A stretch of 64,000 nt of DNA, from contig CAVSOT010000008.1 in the NCBI GenBank assembly GCA_963729695.1, positions 62,001 to 126,000 on the forward strand, given 5' to 3'. The translations under genes and the position numbers were made by a program. The notes under the pieces are model-generated. The model was not told the DNA's origin, ran no database searches, and saw only the letters and a program-made list of their open reading frames with translations. Source of the stretch: PALSA-693 sp963729695 (GTDB taxonomy: Bacteria > Actinomycetota > Acidimicrobiia > Acidimicrobiales > Palsa-688). Positions 61,889 to 64,000 of this stretch are shown here, piece by piece (positions within the stretch are counted from its first letter, which is position 1; every line of letters begins with the position of its first letter).

Positions 61889-63154
61889 ATGTCTGTCGAC
61901 GTAGCGGGCGCGCCGGGCTCGCGGGCCGTGTCGGACGAGGAGCCCTACCTGGTGGTGTCGTGCGATAGCCACGCTGGTCCCTCTCTGGAACGCAGCCTGC
62001 GACCCTACTGCCCGGAGAAGTACCTGGACGATTTCGACGGCTACGCGAAGGTCCAGCGCGAGTACCTGGGGCCCGAACTGTACTTCGGCGACCAGGCCAA
62101 GTACGCCAACACCCTCAACTGCGAGGGTCACGACGATGCGTCCGCCCGCCTCCGTGACATGGACGCCTGCGGAATCGCAGCCGCGGTGATCTTCGGAGGC
62201 GGCCAGAACCACGAGGCCGTCCCCTTTCTCGGCTTCGGCTTCGACGCCGGAAGCCCGGCCATGTCGAAGGAGCTGAAGCGGGTCGGCGAGCGGATCTAGA
62301 ACGAGTGGCTCTGCGATCACGTGGCGGCTGCGCCCTCACGCCTTTACGGCGTGATGCAGGCACCGCTCTGGGACGTGGCCTACGCGGTCAAGGAGATCGA
62401 GACCTACCACGACCGGGGTCTGAAGGCGGTGAACTTCCCGAGCCCCCGCAGTGACTTTCCGGCCTACAACGACCTCAGCTATGAACCCATTTGGACTATT
62501 TGTGAAGAACAGGACATCCCGCTCGTGAGCCATAGCGGCGGGGGAGAGCGCCCGCTTGGTTGCGAGGGCCCGGGCGGCATGGCGATCACCTTCGCGGAGA
62601 CCCAGTGGCTCTGCCGCCGGCATCTGCCCGAACTGATATTCGGCGGGGTGTTCGAGCGGCATCCCCGGCTCAAGGTGGTGTTCACCGAGCAGCGGGTCGA
62701 GTGGGTGTCCTACACGCTGAAGGAGTACGACTCGATCTACTACAGCGACATGGCGAATCCCGACTGGCGCGTCCCGTGGCCCAAGCTGCCCAGCGACTAC
62801 TGGAAGGAGAACTGCTACCTGGCCGGAAGCTTCCTCGCCCCCTTCGAGGTGGCCCTGCGGGACCAGGTGGGCGTTCGGAGCCTCATGTGGGGGGACGATT
62901 ACCCGCACGTCGAAGGGACCTGGCCGGACACGATGCTCTGCCTCCGGGACACCTTTGCCGGCGTTCCCGAGAAGGATACGCGCCTGATCCTCGGTGAGAA
63001 CGCTCTGGACGTCTACGGATTCGACCGGGCCACGCTCAAGGAGATCTCGACCCGGATCGGGCCCCTGCCCTCGACCCTCTCGGAGCCGGTCGAGCCGGCA
63101 CAAGTCCCGGCTCACCCATCCCTCACCTTCCGCAGACGTGGCCCCTGGTCCTAA
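61889..63154 (+). pseudogene. Amidohydrolase-2 enzyme with internal TAG
   Basis: A single frame of 421 sense positions broken once by TAG at 62297-62299. Before: YLVVSCDSHAGPSLERSLRP (DxH ligands), RDMDACGIAAAVIFGGGQ, KELKRVGERI; after: NEWLCDHVAAAPSRLYGV, DIPLVSHSGGG, ELIFGGVFERHPRLKVVFTE, VRSLMWGDDYPHVEGTWPDT. All ligands are present, and the family has an aromatic residue at the stop (TGG or TAC to TAG). GGAGAA precedes ATG 61889. Probably a decarboxylase or hydrolase of an aromatic acid. Confidence 0.82.
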
Positions 63155-63291
63155 CCGGGGCCGTGGGCTTGGTTCGGTCCACACGCCACGGGGTCGGACC
63201 GGGCGCTGTACCCTGCCCGCAAAGCTACGGCCCGGTATCTCGGCGGTAGACGCCGCCGGACTCAGTTCCTTCCATCCTGGAGACGACACGC

Positions 63292-63756
63292 ATGTCCGAG
63301 ACGAGGGAGTTCACCGGCTTCATCGACGGTTCGGTCCACATCCACCCCGACGATCTTCCTTGGGCCACCGACGGACCATCGTCGATGCGCATCCTGCAAT
63401 ACCGTCCCGCAGACCATCTCCTCGTCGCCAACATGCGGTCGCCGGCTGGGGCGATGAGCCGCCTACACCGTCACCTGGCGCCGGCCATCACCTACACCCT
63501 GTCGGGGACGTGGAGCCACCGCCCCGACGAGATGGACTACCGCCCCGGCACCTACGAGTACGAGCCAGAGGGTGCGGTACACCGCTGGTACAACGGGCCG
63601 GCCGTCGTCGAGCGAATGACCATCAGCTTCGGCGGAACGGAGGGGATCGATGACAACGGCGAGAGCACGGGTGCCGGAACCCTGGAGGGAATCGTCGAGC
63701 GTTACATGACGCTCTGCGAGGACCAGGGTCTGCCACGACCGAAGATCCTGGGCTAG
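63292..63756 (+). CDS. Cupin-domain protein
   Basis: A 154-residue protein with one cupin: LHRHLAPAITYTLSGTWSHR (first metal motif) and TYEYEPEGAVHRWYNGP (second). It resembles acetylacetone/2,4'-dihydroxyacetophenone dioxygenase-like cupins and probably oxidises or binds a small aromatic. It follows the amidohydrolase by 137 bp on the same strand, so it may share its pathway. Confidence 0.8.
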   Translation: MSETREFTGFIDGSVHIHPDDLPWATDGPSSMRILQYRPADHLLVANMRSPAGAMSRLHRHLAPAITYTLSGTWSHRPDEMDYRPGTYEYEPEGAVHRWYNGPAVVERMTISFGGTEGIDDNGESTGAGTLEGIVERYMTLCEDQGLPRPKILG

Positions 63757-63781
63757 GTACCGAACTCACCATGGAGGGCCC

Positions 63782-64000
63782 ATGAAGCAAGCTACGGGTT
63801 TCGAATGAACTCCTCGGCGACGCCCGTGAACTACAGCAGCTGCTCGACGTCGAGGGCTACGTCTTCTTCCGCGACGTAATCGATCACGACCTCATTCAAC
63901 AAACCAAACACGCGGTAATGGCGTGGTTCGAGGCCCGTGGCCTGGGACCAATAAGCAGGAATACGTCCACCAGATCTCCTCGGCCGGATCACCTCGAACG
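63782..64000 (+). pseudogene. PhyH-like dioxygenase start, frameshifted, partial
   Basis: ATG 63782 gives MKQATGFE then TGA; in the next frame NELLGDARELQQLLDVEGYV, FFRDVIDHDLIQQTKHAVMA follows, the N-terminus of a phytanoyl-CoA dioxygenase-type protein, and later KQEYVHQISSAGSPRT in a further frame. At least two frame changes occur in 219 bases, and the window then ends. Either a pseudogene or poor sequence. Confidence 0.5.

Noticed and set aside
60331..61968. 545-codon plus-strand frame
   Set aside because: Antisense shadow of the deacylase at 59932-61605.
53230..63154. Stop-codon recoding as an explanation for in-frame TAA and TAG
   Set aside because: Both TAA and TAG are affected while many intact genes in the window end in TGA, TAA or TAG normally; single mutations or errors are simpler.

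Overview
The window is high-GC DNA from an actinobacterium. Lineage markers are a BldD-type regulator, a WhiB protein, GAF-ANTAR regulators, a CYP125-like P450, an F420-type LLM oxidoreductase and GTG/TTG starts with four-base stop-start overlaps. The exact class cannot be fixed from sequence alone; Acidimicrobiia or a relative is a guess.

Left part (1-10.9 kb): an LLM oxidoreductase and a P450, a possible structured RNA (2353-2500), a small unknown gene, a HelZ-type SNF2 helicase and a small partner gene (three +1 frameshifts between them), infA, and an operon of a DMT transporter, a DegT/AHBA-type aminotransferase (one +1 frameshift) and an MGDG-synthase-like glycosyltransferase. All four frameshifts are one extra base in a three-base homopolymer, which points to base-calling error or shared slippage.

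Hopanoid block (11.3-22 kb, minus strand): hpnC-hpnD-hpnE-prenyltransferase-shc-(hpnG::ispH fusion)-hpnH-hpnO-yjbQ. The genes hpnC through the fusion are joined by four-base overlaps. A near-consensus promoter with an 11-bp palindrome sits in front of hpnC. Together they make FPP into squalene, cyclise it to hopene, attach adenosine (HpnH), remove adenine (HpnG) and aminate the side chain (HpnO), while the IspH half feeds C5 units. An aldehyde dehydrogenase and a MerR-TetR hybrid regulator precede the block.

24-30 kb is ordinary chromosome: pirin, MBL hydrolase, BldD-like regulator with a complete c-di-GMP signature, glgX, a Ca2+/H+ exchanger and tRNA-Cys(GCA). The tRNA carries a 4.4-kb decayed integrative element bounded by 48-bp repeats (30033-30080 and 34473-34520). 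It holds a broken integrase, Phd and PIN toxin-antitoxin debris, an M48 protease and an HTH protein.

34.5-43 kb: a second integrase stub, a membrane protein, a STAS protein plus two GAF-ANTAR proteins, a cyclopropane-synthase-like methyltransferase coupled to an acyl-ACP desaturase, a SAP-domain protein and a small hydrophobic protein.

43.3-52 kb is a mobile-DNA hot spot: catalase fragment, ParB-like protein, WhiB, IS110, and an ISL3 transposase gene split by a 2.96-kb element that carries only two Tn554-type tyrosine recombinases between near-perfect inverted ends. A MazF-like toxin follows.

52-64 kb is a partly decayed catabolic region: SsuD-like monooxygenase with one internal TAA, ABC-transporter remnants, Rrf2 regulator with an operator-like inverted repeat, beta-carbonic anhydrase, several amidohydrolases (one with an internal TAG), a solute-binding lipoprotein, a cupin and a broken PhyH-type dioxygenase at the right edge.
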